Part shown: positions 51,148 to 62,900 of the stretch, piece by piece
How positions within the stretch are numbered: position 1 is the stretch's first letter
Layout: every line of letters begins with the position of its first letter
NCBI GenBank assembly: GCA_018881555.1
Contig: JACAXG010000121.1
Coordinates: 1,464,915 to 1,528,914, forward strand
Direction of reading: 5' to 3'
Source: Amblyornis subalaris
Lineage: Eukaryota > Chordata > Aves > Passeriformes > Ptilonorhynchidae
Length of the DNA: 64,000 nt
The notes under the pieces: generated by a model
Database searches by the model: none
Told to the model about the DNA's origin: nothing
The model's input: the letters and a program-made list of their open reading frames with translations, nothing else
Translations under genes and position numbers: made by a program

Positions 51148-51153
51148 TTTATT
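51148..51153 (-). terminator. AATAAA overlapping the stop codon of gene C
   Basis: On the minus strand the gene C end reads ACACAATAAAGG, so the TAA stop (51149-51151) is inside a perfect polyadenylation hexamer. Use of this signal would leave a 3' UTR of only tens of bases. No other canonical hexamer was noticed within the next kilobase. Confidence 0.45.
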
Positions 51154-54100
51154 GTGTGGAGTTGACACTCAAGCTACAGACCCATTTCCTGGTTAGATAA
51201 CATCCCGAGGCTGAGACTCCTTTGGACTCAAGATAGGCACAGTTTCCAGAGCCTTTTACTTCAAACCTGTCAGGGAGAAGGAAAGACACGATTACTTGGA
51301 CATCCCCAATCAAATATTGCACCACAGAGGGATGATGGCTTGTGCTTTGAAGAGAACACCACGGAGATTTTCTCTTTTTTAATGGGACTTTGTGCCCAAA
51401 ATGCAAAATCCAGGACTTGCAGTGCTCCTGCACCTCACCTAGTGGTCATTTAATGTGAAATACACCCTTCGAGCAGAGACTGAAACCCAGGTTTGCCCTT
51501 CTCAGGGATGCCGTGCTACTGAGATGGGTTCCACCTTTGACTTCCACATCCTCCTAGACAGCTAAAACNTCCCAGCAGAAGCTGGGAAGCAAATGTCCCC
51601 CTCATTTCTCTCTTCCTCAGAACGCAGCAGAAACTATGGTTAAGGGGGTGGGGGAAAACAGGAAGCAAATCTCAAGTTTCCACACTGTAGGTGTCCTTTA
51701 GTGACTCTGTTGTCAGACAAAGTGCTATAATGTTCTGTGAATAGCCAAACTGGAATGGTCTTTGGAAAAGCCAAGGGACAGATCTCCAGCAGTGCAGTAA
51801 CACCTGAGATAGACATCAGGGTGTTTGCCCTTCTAAACACAGGAGGGGCAGTCTGAGGCGAGCACCAAGGCAGAAGTCTAAGAATGGGAAGAACTTCATC
51901 AGTGAAAATGAAAGCTTCACTGGAGGTTTGGACTGCAGACAGGGGTTAAAAGAGTGGGAAGGGCTGCAGTTTTCAACCAGAGGTGCCTACGTGCTCCTCA
52001 CAGCTCACATTAAAAGCCTTTATCAGATCAAGCTCTCAGGTCTTGGGGATGAGGTGAATATAGTCATGCACCACTAGCAATGTCACAAACTTAAAGGTAT
52101 TTAAATTTTCCACTTTTTAAGTTAATTTCAGACTTGTGAAATCTCAGTGCTTATTGCTATCACTGGTAATTGTGCAGCAGCTTCTGAGAAGATGGGACAG
52201 CTGCCNGTGAGAGGAACAAACTGCCCCACACCTGGCACTGGTGGCCCAGAACACGGGGCCGTGACCACAGAGCAGCTCATGCAACATCAATTCACAGCTT
52301 CCTTTCCCTCCAGCAGCCTCTTTTGGAGGAACATTCTGTAAGGAGTATGAAAATATCTCCCAGCAGTGTCCTAAATCTCTTTGCTATAAACTCTATGCAG
52401 GTTAGGTGCAGGTTTACACTTTTGCAAAATATATTCTATAAAGAGGAATATGTGCTATTGTAATCTTCCCTTCTTCCCCTCGTTGCTTTGGTATCTTGGT
52501 GGTCTCTTGGTTTGACTTTCACTTTGCTACACTCTCTGTTACCATAAGCCTGTCTCATGTAGCTTCTGAACATTACAAATTTATCTCTCCATAATCATCT
52601 CTTCAACATAATTACAGGTATTTCCTACAAGTCACTGTCTATATCTGTATTAGTTATCTTTTCTTACTCTCCTATAATTATCACCAGCAAAACCCCTCAA
52701 CATCAACTTACAGGTCGTTGTCTAATGCTTTTCCATTTACCCAAAAGAACTCTTCATTTCTTTTATAGAGTCCAATCCACGGGTCCTGCTTTGTTATCTT
52801 CATCATAAAGCTCTGTAGGAATAAACCCAGATGAGAAAAGAACCTCTGCATGTTCAGTCCAGCTATCAAAATGCAAAGTCTTTGATCCAGGGCTAGGAAG
52901 CAAAACAACAATCTTGCCTTTCCTGCAGAAGAAACAGTATTAAAACCCAAAGGTGCAGAGTAGTGGTGACTGTGCTAAGGTTGGCTGACCCAGAGAGAGG
53001 TTGTTTTAAAATATCAAAGTCTGGAACAGATACAGAGGAATATATTTCCCTAGGGTAGAATCTTTCCTAATAGTGTAGTATAATACAGTAAAAGAGGCTC
53101 CAAGCAGCACTTAGGATAACCATCTCCTAACTCCAAAGGTCACAACTAACATGTTTACCAACTTGTGTGTCGTTAACCTATCTCAATAAGAGAAAACAGT
53201 TGTTTAATTAAGATAAATGAAATGCAACATTTACCCTGATAATTGCCTTCAACATGAGCGTTTATAGCTGAGAGCAGCACCAAATTTAACTCAGAAAAGC
53301 CCTCAGACGTTTTGTAAGCCATCAGCTGATAAAACTGATGTTTCCTGTTTTCAGGGAGAAGAGGCACAAAGTTTTCTGCAGGCTGTGACTCATCGTGGCC
53401 TCACACCAGCTTCCTAACTGTTCGAACTGGGAGGCTGGAAAAACAGCTCCCTAGAAGTGAAGTGGGGTGAAATCCATTGGGGTTTCCTAGCAGTGAAATG
53501 GGGTGAACTCAGGACCCCCCTGCCGTTCCCTCACCAGTTCCTGAGGACTGTCGATGACCAGCAGGGATGCGTTGTGCTCAGAGCAGAGGCTCTGACTGGN
53601 GTTCCAGGAGGCTTCGTTCTCCGAGAGGTAGTAGCATTTCCTCTGGAAGTACAGCCAGCCTGATGGACAGAGTTCCAGGAAAGGACACGCAGGAAAATCC
53701 TTGCCCGAAGGAGGGTTTACTGGGAGAAGACAAAAAACAATCTACCTATTGCTTCCAGCTGAGAAAGGTTTCTGGAGCGTTTCAGTTTGCTTTCTGACTG
53801 CGTCATCTGAAATGGTCTCAGTCTAAGCACAGTCTGCTGAGCAGAAATAATTATTGTAAACAAATGACATATGCTGGATCCTGCACCCTTATGGCTCTTG
53901 ACACACCTTTAAAGGGATGATGAGGGACAGGTTGGTAGAAGTAGCTGAGAAGGTGATAATAAAGTATCCCCCAAGGACTCTCCTACAGCTTAAAAATTTC
54001 TGACAACTGCAGTTTTTGCATGTGTTGCTCCCTCACAGCTGAATTAGTAGCTTTGTTTATTACAGTGTCATTTTTGAAGGACTGCAGATTGGTAGGACAA

Positions 54101-55430
54101 TCTTCCAGTTGTTATTTGTTCTCTTGAACTTGGATTAAGACCAGCAGTGATGTTACAAATGTGATGCCAAAAGTACATTAAGACTAAATGTTTCTCCAGC
54201 GCTTGACCACAATTTTAAACAATACAGAATCATGGAGTGGCTTGGGTTGGAAGCAACTTTAAAGATTGTTTTGTTTCAGCCCCCCTGCCATTGGCAGGGA
54301 CATCTTCCACTATCCCAGGGTGCTCAGAGCTCCATCCAACCTTGTCTTGGACACTTCCAGGGATGGGGAAGCCACAGCTTCTCTGGGCAACCTGTGCCAG
54401 GGTCTCACCACCCTCTGGGTATAGAACCCAAAACTCCGGTAGTTTCTATTGCTAATTATATATATTTTAAAAAATTACTTACCGAAGTGAATACATGAAA
54501 TCAAAATGACAGCAGCAGTAAGGACTCCAGCCACAGCTCGCCAGAGCCAGATATTTGAGAACAGACCTGAAAAAATGTAAGTCAGGAATTAAAAACCAAA
54601 ATGAACTATCAAATTAGAACCAACTGACAGGGGAGTAAAGTCCAGGACCCACGAAGGTGTTCCAAACAAAAGAAAAAGCTCTCTGCGGAGAGCAGGCTGG
54701 GAGCACAGACATTTAGCTCGTCATCACAAGGCTATTTAGCTAACAAGAACTCTGAGTTACTGTAAATTCTAATTTCATCATCCAGAACTTCAGCCAAAAG
54801 CGAGGTAGTTCCTGACATTCCAAAGGCATCAAAAGAGAAANAAATGAGCATGGAAAAAATAAGGGTGGACTGTAAGTTTGCTATCGACCTGGTGCCTAAA
54901 CACGGCATGGATCAGTGAAATAAGAAAAGTTATCAGCTCCGGAGCCCCAAACTTCTCCTGAGAAATATCCAGCCTTTTCCCGCAGCGACAGCTTTCCCGA
55001 GTCTCCTTTTCTTCCCCCGTCGCTTGCCGGGGTTCGGAAGGACACGCCAGCTGCCCCTGCCCCGTTTGTACCCAGCTTCCGACGGCAGCGGGGGAAGAAG
55101 TGTCCCCGGGAGGCTCCAAAGGGAGGGTCCCCTCTCCTGGCCGTCACCCTGCTGCCGGCACAGGGCTTTTCCAGCGCTCCGGCGGCTCCGGGCACGCCAC
55201 CGAGCGGGATCCGCGGCGCTCCGTCCGCGGGGATGCGCTCCCGGCGCCGGCAGCGCGGCTCAGCCCCGCGCTCCCGAGCGGTGTCCCGGCTCCCGGCCGG
55301 CTCCGGCCCCCGGAGCCCCCGGAGCCCCCGGAGCCCCCCCGGCCTCCCCCCCGGCCCCGCTGCCCCCGTGGCGGTCACCTTTGCGCCCCGCGGAGCCGCC
55401 GCGCCCGCCGCAGCCCCCGCCGGCCCCCAT
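51149..55430 (-). CDS. Gene C: CLEC2/CD69-family C-type lectin-like membrane protein, complete
   Basis: Five exons in phase: 55379-55430, 54483-54566, 53535-53719, 52712-52812, 51149-51266, giving 179 residues. Type II membrane protein. A short glycine-rich tail without tyrosine (MGAGGGCGGRGG) leads into the membrane segment (IWLWRAVAGVLTAAVILISC, about 22-43), a very short stalk, then the lectin-like domain: CPSGWLYFQRKCYYLSENEA, WIGLYKR, WVNGKALDND, NCAYLESKGVSASGC and RKWVCS. This fits CLEC2D (LLT1), CD69 and chicken B-Lec. It lacks calcium-binding motifs. In mammals CLEC2D is the ligand of the inhibitory NK receptor KLRB1. Sequons occur at NAS and near the C-terminus (NST). The first exon was chosen because it lies in a CpG island and ends in the required phase. 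An alternative first exon is listed separately. Confidence 0.88.
54225..54440 (-). repeat. CR1 LINE 3' region (reverse orientation) in gene C intron 2
   Basis: AGAATCATGGAGTGGCTTGG opens it, followed by CCCCTGCCATTGGCAGGGAC and CTTCTCTGGGCAACCTGTGC. It ends about 40 bases before the membrane exon donor of gene C. CR1 and gene share the strand. Confidence 0.92.
55318..55346 (+). repeat. Tandem repeat, 9-base unit, in the CpG island
   Basis: GGAGCCCCC repeats three times in a row just downstream of gene C's first exon donor (intron side). Confidence 0.85.
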
Positions 55431-55494
55431 GGGCGCGGAGCCGCTGCCCCGCGGGCGCGGCGGTCACGGGGCCGGAACCGCCCGCCGGGATGGG

Positions 55495-55660
55495 GCGGAC
55501 GGACGGACGGACGGACGGCAGCCGCTGTCCTCGCCCCTGGTCCTGCTCGTGCTGCCGGCCCCGGGATTCGCCGGAAGGACGGCCGGACGGCAGCCGCTGC
55601 CCGCGCTCCTGGTCCTGCTCCTGCTCCCGGCGCATCCCGGGATGCGCCGTCCCCCCGGTG
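55495..55660 (+). repeat. GGAC microsatellite plus a two-copy 72-base tandem repeat
   Basis: A run of about six GGAC units (55495-55518) leads into a segment starting CAGCCGCTG at 55519 that recurs at 55591, a period of 72 bases. Both copies contain a CTGGTCCTGCTC core and end near a CCCGGGAT block. It sits just upstream of gene C's start, so it may lie within its promoter. Confidence 0.85.
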
Positions 55661-56941
55661 CATGGGCGCGGTGCGTGGGCTCCGTGCCGAGCGGCGCTCC
55701 GTGCCGGGAACAGCAACCCCGCAACTCCTGGAAAATAGGAAATGGGGAGTGTTTCAAGGAGAACTGGGCTCCCGCAAGGTTCGCCGTGCGTCTCNGACAT
55801 CAGCGAATCCCAGGACCTAGCACAAAGGCGGAAGGCTCTGCTCGTTTATTTATTAATTAATTTATTTTCTTCTTTTATATGGAGGGGGGGGAGTAAAATC
55901 AGGTATTTAAACGCTGATTACTTAAAACTCTTTGGGAAACCTGCCTTACCTAGAAGAGCACAAAGCGTGACGATGCTGAGCTGCCAGCTGTGGGGACGTG
56001 NGAGCATTGCTCGGAAGACAGAGCCATACATATCTCACATTTCATCTGGGGATTTTGCACAATAACTGCTGCACTTACAACAGGTCTGGGCTGTGTTGCG
56101 TGTTCAAACAGCCTGAGGAGCACGGCTCTCTCCGAGTCACCGTGTGGGCTCTGTGTGAGGCCGATGGGGGATTCAGGAATGCTTTATCCAAAATAAGCAT
56201 CCTTCCGTGCCTGGGGAGGAAACCTCAAACAGAAAACCAAGAGAATGGAGGTTACACTTTGTGCTTTCACTGCGGTCTCCAGCTGCGTTCGTGGTCAAGG
56301 ATTCTCAGCAGTGGTGAGTTGCTGAAAATTCTCTCCAGGTATTTATATTTACAGGTGATAAAGGGCCACATAAACTTTATACTTCCATAAATGTAATTTG
56401 AATTGCAGCTGATTTTAGCCTTTGCCTGCAGCAGGTGCTCGTTTAAGCNGTGGGTTGGGAGAGCTGGACTGGCCAACATCCCCGGGATGGCACTGGAGAG
56501 GAAACAAAAAGACAAAAGGGTGAAGAAGAATCCAAAAGATGAGTGACAAGGCTTAAAGCATGGTGGCTCCAGGGAGGTTAGGGAANTGAGCATTCCTAGG
56601 GGAGGGTCCAGAGACCGCAAGCTGTAGACATTTCCAGAGGTTTTGCACGGCGTGAATCCAGAGGGGCAGAGAATGAGAATGGGGTGTGGAATTCGGGCAG
56701 CAGGGAGGTTCAGTAACTGTTTTGTATCGAGCATGTTTTGCACACAAGGAGACAGTGGAATATGAACGTGTGCACAGCTGGTATTCTAAGAACAGGTTAT
56801 TCAGCATTTATTCACTGTGAAGGAGTGGCTTGGTCTCCTCCCATTCAGTCCTGCCTGTCACTGAGGTCAAAAATAGCACTGTGGCTTGTAACCGCAGACT
56901 CACAAGTGAGCACTCTTTTCATGCTCAGCCANGAGTTCAGA

Positions 56942-56998
56942 AGGTGATTCTGAGAGCTGCAGGTGATTCTCCGAGCTGCAGGTGATTCTNCAGGCTGG
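56942..56998 (+). repeat. Tandem repeat, 19-base unit
   Basis: AGGTGATTCTCCGAGCTGC occurs three times with small differences. The locus lies between gene C's CpG-island exon and the possible upstream first exon. Confidence 0.88.
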
Positions 56999-57099
56999 AA
57001 AAACCCCGGAGAACCTGTCACACACCCAGTGGTGAATCAACTGATCCTCCAAAACTGCTGTAGTGATTAACCCCTGATGGTTATAACTGAGACACTCAC

Positions 57100-57142
57100 C
57101 TTTACTTTCCCTGGTCAGCTTGGTTAAGAAGCCTCCAGACAT
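57100..57142 (-). CDS. Possible alternative first coding exon of gene C
   Basis: The minus strand reads ATG then SGGFLTKLTRESK and ends AAAG|GTGAGT, the same phase 1 needed to join gene C's membrane exon at 54566. It would give a 176-residue form with a different, basic tail. A TTTCAG acceptor-like site sits four bases before the ATG, so the exon could also be internal, following an upstream non-coding exon. The frame is short and unsupported by homology. Confidence 0.4.
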
Positions 57143-57408
57143 TTCCTGAAAGGAAGATTNATAAACGAGACAGGAATTTCTTGAAGGCAAAAGGCAAGAA
57201 TTCCCTCCAAACTGAATCACTGGAAAATTACTTTAAAATATTGCCATCATGTGGGGAGAAAAACGCAAACATTCTGAGTAAAAATCGTGGCGTTCAACAG
57301 AAGGGGTCCCGTGGGGCTGACTTGAAAATTCGAAGCTGGAACCTGTGGTGCTGCCTCCTGCTTGTTGAGAGCCCAAATAATCTTTGGTTACCTTCTATCA
57401 CTTGCTAA

Positions 57409-57585
57409 TCATAGAATTATGGCATGATTTAGGTTGGGAGGGACCTTAAAGATCATCCAGTCCACCCCCTGCCATGGGCAGGGACACCTTCCACTATCCC
57501 AGGCTGCTCCAAATCCCATCCAACCCAGACTTGGACACTTCCAGGGATGGGGCAGCCACAGCTCCTCTGAGGACCCCGTGTTGAC
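57409..57585 (-). repeat. CR1 LINE 3' end (reverse orientation)
   Basis: AATCATAGAATTATGGCATG, then GGGAGGGACCTTAAAGATCA and CCCCTGCCATGGGCAGGGAC, a good CR1 terminus of about 175 bases. Confidence 0.93.
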
Positions 57586-57589
57586 TGGG

Positions 57590-59988
57590 AGAATGATGCT
57601 GTCAAAATTGCAATTGCAAAATTACTGTCAAAATTGCTGCAAAGCAGCCAGGGAGGCAGACCAAGTGGTCATTTTTGACAGAATGAGCAATAAAATATTG
57701 CTTCAGGTCCCTGAGATAATGTGCATCCAAAGGGAGTTAGGATGATCCAGAAAATCCACATACATGGACCAGAGCTTCCTGGCTTCTATTTGTCTGACTG
57801 CATTTGAGCGCATCAAACTGGTACCTACTCATCCTAGAGGCAAATTAGGGGGGAAANATCTNATATGTCAAGGAAAGATCAAATTCNGTGCTCCTGTTCT
57901 CTCTCAGAGAGCTTCTGTGCTGTCAGAGGGGAGATTGGTGGTGTGACTTTCCCTGAGATGGNTTGTTAGNCATNCAGACAGCAGGAAAACTGACTGAAAC
58001 CCATCCAAAACTTGCAGTCTTTTGACTCCCAACTTCAGAGAGTGTCATTTTATTTTTCTCTCTTTCCTTCCATCCCCAGGAACTCCAGAGAAATGAGAGT
58101 GGTCTAATCGGGGACATTAACATTCCAGAATGGGCTGCCTGTGGACATTTCTGGACACCTCTCCCTGTCAGGTCACTGCAAACCTTCATTTGACTGCATT
58201 TGTACCCCAAACAAGACGTTGGCTTCAGATATTTGGGGGTGCTTTNGGAACTCTTGTAGAGCCTTCGTGTGTCAGACAAGTGGCAGTTTCTTCAGGTCTC
58301 ACCAAAATGTGGCAATGCNTTTATTAGAAATGGGACTGAATTAATGTTGTGTTTACCTCCTCTGAGGAGGAAGGGTGAACACAAATGCAGCCCAGGAATT
58401 GTTTTCGTGCTCCATGGGATGTCTCCTCGTAGTGCATCCTGTAAGTATTCATGTCTGCACAGTCCCAGCTCGTGTAGACCTGGACCAAGCTTCCTTGCAC
58501 AAGGTCCTGGAGTACCCAAGCATCGGTTCCGCGGCTTCCAGTTTAACCCAGTGCACCTCGGCCCCCTACAGGGCACATGAAAATAAGTGAGAGCGTTAGA
58601 ATGGGATGTGGAATACTTGTCTCTAATCACCAGGAACTGGGAAGCACAAAGGCTGTGCCCAGACACCAATTCTCTACAAATAAGATGCTTGAGTCAATAG
58701 CATGAAAGAAATAAAAGCATCCACTCAAAAGCTGAATCCTGGGCATGATCTCCTGTGTGTGTTTTGGAAAGAGAAGTCTGCTAGCTGGCATTAATGCTCC
58801 TCGAGGTTTGGACACACCAAGTAAGCTTGCAAAGCCACTGATTATTCCATAAAAGGTGAGAAAAAAAAATGCTGAAGGCATTGCCCTGATTGACAGATTT
58901 TAAAGTGGTTTTATTTCCTGGCTTCCTACTAAAATCTTTGAACACATGGAGGGTATTCAGTCAAGAACTCTGACGTGGCAGGTCCCATCTACTGTAATTA
59001 TCTCATCCCTTTACAGTTTAAGAAAACCTTTTGTCCTATGTAACTGCCAGGATTCTTTCTCTTTTGTATCTGTGTTTCTTGCTCTCTGTTGAATCTTAAT
59101 TATTATATCATCCCAAGCATAAAGAATTTGATAATGTAAACTGCAGTTACACAAAAGTGACAAATGTCTTCTGTCCAAGGGCAGGGCTTTGAGGCAGGTC
59201 TAGAAAAATCTTCCAGACTCTATTACTGCAGACAAGGACAGGTGGTTAATAGACCAAGACATAAAATGATTGAAAAACCCAGACAAGGAGCTGAAACTCA
59301 GCAAAAGAAGGTTCTGTGTANGAGCACTGAGAAAAAGGAATTCTCCAAAGCCTGGAGAACGGCAGATGTGACAGATTCTTTGCTGGGGCAGGCAGCAGCA
59401 GTGTGATCTCCTACAGAGATGAGGTTTGCCGTCAGAGCTTGTAAGAACTGGATTTTGTGACTTCATGTATCTTCTCAGTGGTGAAATTCTCTGTGGTGGG
59501 CAAAGTACTTTTTATTTCAGACCAATTCACCCTTCTTAGATTGTGGGGCCCTGGGCTGGTTTTGGTTGGGAAAGAGTTCCTTTCCTTCAGAGAGGTTGGC
59601 ATGGGCTTTGTTTCAGATTTCTGCTGGAAAGAGTGTGGATAACACAGAGGTGTTCGAGGTGTTGCTGAGNGGGGCTTGCACAGAGCCAAGGTATTTTCTG
59701 CTTCTCAGCCCCCTCAAACAGGGAGTTGAGATGGGACACGGCTGGGACACCTGATCCCAAGTGGCCAAAAAGAGATCCCAGAACACAGTGAACTTAGATT
59801 TATTTCTGTTACTGACATCAAACACTCTGCCATCAAAAGATGAATCATAGGTAGACTTCTGTTTTCATTACAAGTTTTTGTGCGACCGGAACTGTAAAGA
59901 ACTTCCTCATGAATGTTAGAGGGGAGGGAGCTCCGAGTGTCACTGTAACTACNGCACAGGGAGAAAAGAAGGAGAAGGGGCAGCAAAA
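57590..59988. other. Divergent spacer upstream of gene D, no gene recognised
   Basis: About 2.4 kb. An open minus-strand frame at 58292-58669 (125 codons, one ambiguous) is unlike any family I know. The gene D promoter should lie in the last few hundred bases, but no CpG island or clear TATA box marks it. Confidence 0.45.
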
Positions 59989-62900
59989 ATGGCAGAAAAT
60001 GTCATTTATGCCGACTTGAATGTGCCTGAAGCAGCCAGAGCCAGGCTAGAGATGGTCCCTGTGGTCCCTGATGTCCCAGGTAGGTCCCTTGGTGAGCACT
60101 GAGCTTTCTCTGCATTCTTCAGTCTCTCTCCCACGTGCTTTGAGAGAGTTCCTTGGAGCACCAAAGCCCCAAAGAGCCCGAGGGAAANGTGAGGGGCAGT
60201 GCTGTGGAAAATGTGCAGGTGGGGGGTCCAGAGAGGGTATTTTTACCAGGAAAAAAGGGGTAATTGTTATAANAATTGGTATAATGTCTACTTTTCATTT
60301 CTAAGGTGCAAGTGTGAGGGAGCGTCTCTTGTGTGATATCAAGAGCAGTTTTTATCCATTTTGGAGAGTGTTGCAGAGCTGAACATGCCTTGGTGCTGCC
60401 CCAGGCCTGCTGTCCCCCAGCACACTGGGATTCCTGCCCAAACTGCTCCGCATGGAGAGTCTCCTGGTGCTGGTGTTTGCAGCAGTCTCCTGCACAGCCC
60501 TTCCTGCCCCCTGAGCACAGCAGGCACTGCCTGGGGGCTTTTCCTGCTGCTCTGCCTGTGCCAACTGCTGGTGGAATGCACACTGGGAAATGTGTCAGGG
60601 ACAGCTTTAGTTTCATTTAGGATCTGAGACTGTGCAGAATTCTGACCTATCATTTCTCTTTCTTTAATGCATTAAAAATTATTGCATGAACTTTTGCACT
60701 AGTTCTGCAATATCTGCATAAAATTACTTCCTACAAAACTGTCTCTGTATTTAATTTTCTTTTTTCTTCCCATTCTTTCCAAACTTNCAATGTCTTTGAC
60801 AGAAATAATTTCTTGCCAAGCTGTTCAAGGTGTGAACCTTCTGCATCTATTTNCAGATGGCTGCAGTTTGTTATTTCCCTAGAAATGGTGCATTATCATC
60901 ACTTTCAACAGGTACCTTCACACCTGCATTGCCAGTCTACCACAATAGATGCCACCAGCTCACAAGTTCCAATTTAATTATAATTTAAGCCATGTATTCC
61001 TACTGAAAGTTTTTCTTTTTTTCCAGTAACATTTTTTTCTCTGTTTGTACTTTTGGGAAACCCCTATGAACTCTTTCCTTCTATGTGTTCATTTAATTTA
61101 TGTCCAATATTTCTCAGAGTTTATCTCCACCTTACAGAAGANAGCTCAAAACACTGGCTTCTGGCTTCTTTTCTTTTTCTTCTAGTTTGCTCTTTTCTGA
61201 TTGACAGTGGATTCCCTTCATCAAATGCAGTGTTCAAAAAGTAGTGACATTAGTTCCCCAGGCCAGCAGAATGCACTGAAACTCACAGAAAACCTGGACT
61301 CTGTGTGGTGATAGAGCCAAGGGGGCTCAGTGCTGGATATCAGGATGGCTTTGAGTGTTTCATAAAATTGCCACATCCTATATCTTACTTTGGACTCACT
61401 TTTTCCATGTCCCCACCCTTTCTCTCTTCTCTGCATGTTTCCTTCCCTGTAGGTTTGACTTTNTCATCTGCAGATGTTAAAATAGTTTTCACTTTTCTCG
61501 CCCTTATCATGACCTGTGATAAGACCAATAACCCCTCCAAACAAAGAGTGATCTGCAATTTTCAGGCTTCCATGTTTTAGCCATTCGTGTATGGAGGAGA
61601 ACTCAAAGAGACCATCAGGCAACCAGCAGAGATAAGTGAACCACTGGAGACGAAGAAGAAGAGAGAGGGCATTGATGAGACCTTCCTGTAAAAGTTTCCC
61701 ATTCAATACTCTCACCTTTCCCTCGGGGACTGCCTGAGGCTCATGGGTTTCTAATTCCACACTCTCCTTCATCCTTCCTTTTCCACACTGCAGAACCCCA
61801 GTCTGTGCTGTCATTGAACAACTCCNTCCTCTGAACCTTTTCCCATGCACTGTTTAAACAGGGCTGGTGGAACTGCAGGCACCACTGGAGGNAGAGGAAA
61901 ATCGTGGATAAACGAAACAATGTGGCAGAGAAACCATCCCTGATTTTTGATCATTTCCCTTCTGAACTATTCCCCNGTGCCAGAGGCTGTAGAGTTGTCA
62001 TCCCAGAGACGTTCAAAGCCTGCCTGTGCATGGTGCTGGACACCCTGCTCCGGGCAACACTGCTGGAGCAGGGGAGTTGGACTCAGGGANGTGANAAGGT
62101 NGCTTCAACCTGAACCATTCTGTGGCTGTGTGCTCAGCACAGCAGAGCTGATGTTCACAGAGATCCTCTAGAATATTCATTATATTTTCTTGTTTTGAAT
62201 TCTCGTCAGATCTGTTACCTTCCAGTGCCTGGGTGCAAAGAAATCTGTAAGAGTGGGATTGCAGAACAGCATTAANAATCCAGCTATCTCCCACCCAATG
62301 TCCCTTGGAATTTTTGAGAGTATCCATGTTATATTTGGGCCNTGAATCTTCCAGTTCTTGTGTTTCCTCACAAGGAACTGCCCTGAATTGCAAGATCTGC
62401 CCCGTTCTTACTCAGTCAGTCCTGACACAAGGGATCAATTCAGCCCAGAGCCATGGGGGAAACTCCAGCACATTCAGCCTGGCTCCAGCATGGAAACCTG
62501 GAAGGGCCCCACATTCCCTGTGTGAGCCTGAACAGGGCACCTTGGAATGCAGAGGGAAGGTGCTTTTTTCCATCTGTTCCCCATATCTTGATGTCTGTGT
62601 CCCTCTGCAGGTAAAAGCTGCTGTTCCAGACCCCGAGTTGCTGTGCTGGTTACGGGGATCATCCTGGCCCTGCTCATCGTTGTGTGTCGGATAATCATGT
62701 GTGAGTTCTTCTGTCGGGGCAATGGCAGCCATGAATGTGGGACTGTCCCACCGAGTGAGGGCCAGGCCATGGCACCCAAAGCCAGCGGGAGCAGAATCTG
62801 CTTTGAGGGAAAGGACAGCAGTTTTCAGGCAACCTTGGCTGTAAGAGGAGATCTNTAAGAGGGTTGAGTGGTTTGAAAGATCAAAATTCCCAAAGGAAAA

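Larger units (their letters stand above)
54950..55760. promoter_or_regulatory. CpG island with gene C first exon
   Basis: About 800 bases of very high GC with dense CG dinucleotides around the gene C start at 55430. It is probably the gene C promoter and could also drive transcripts to the right, towards gene D. The 250-280 codon open frames on both strands follow from composition and repeats and show no family resemblance. Confidence 0.75.

Noticed and set aside
54896..55860. Open frames of 195-278 codons on both strands at 55 kb
   Set aside because: Stop codons are rare in this CpG island, and proline/arginine/leucine-rich translations follow its tandem repeats. Only the short gene C first exon has a start, donor and phase that fit.
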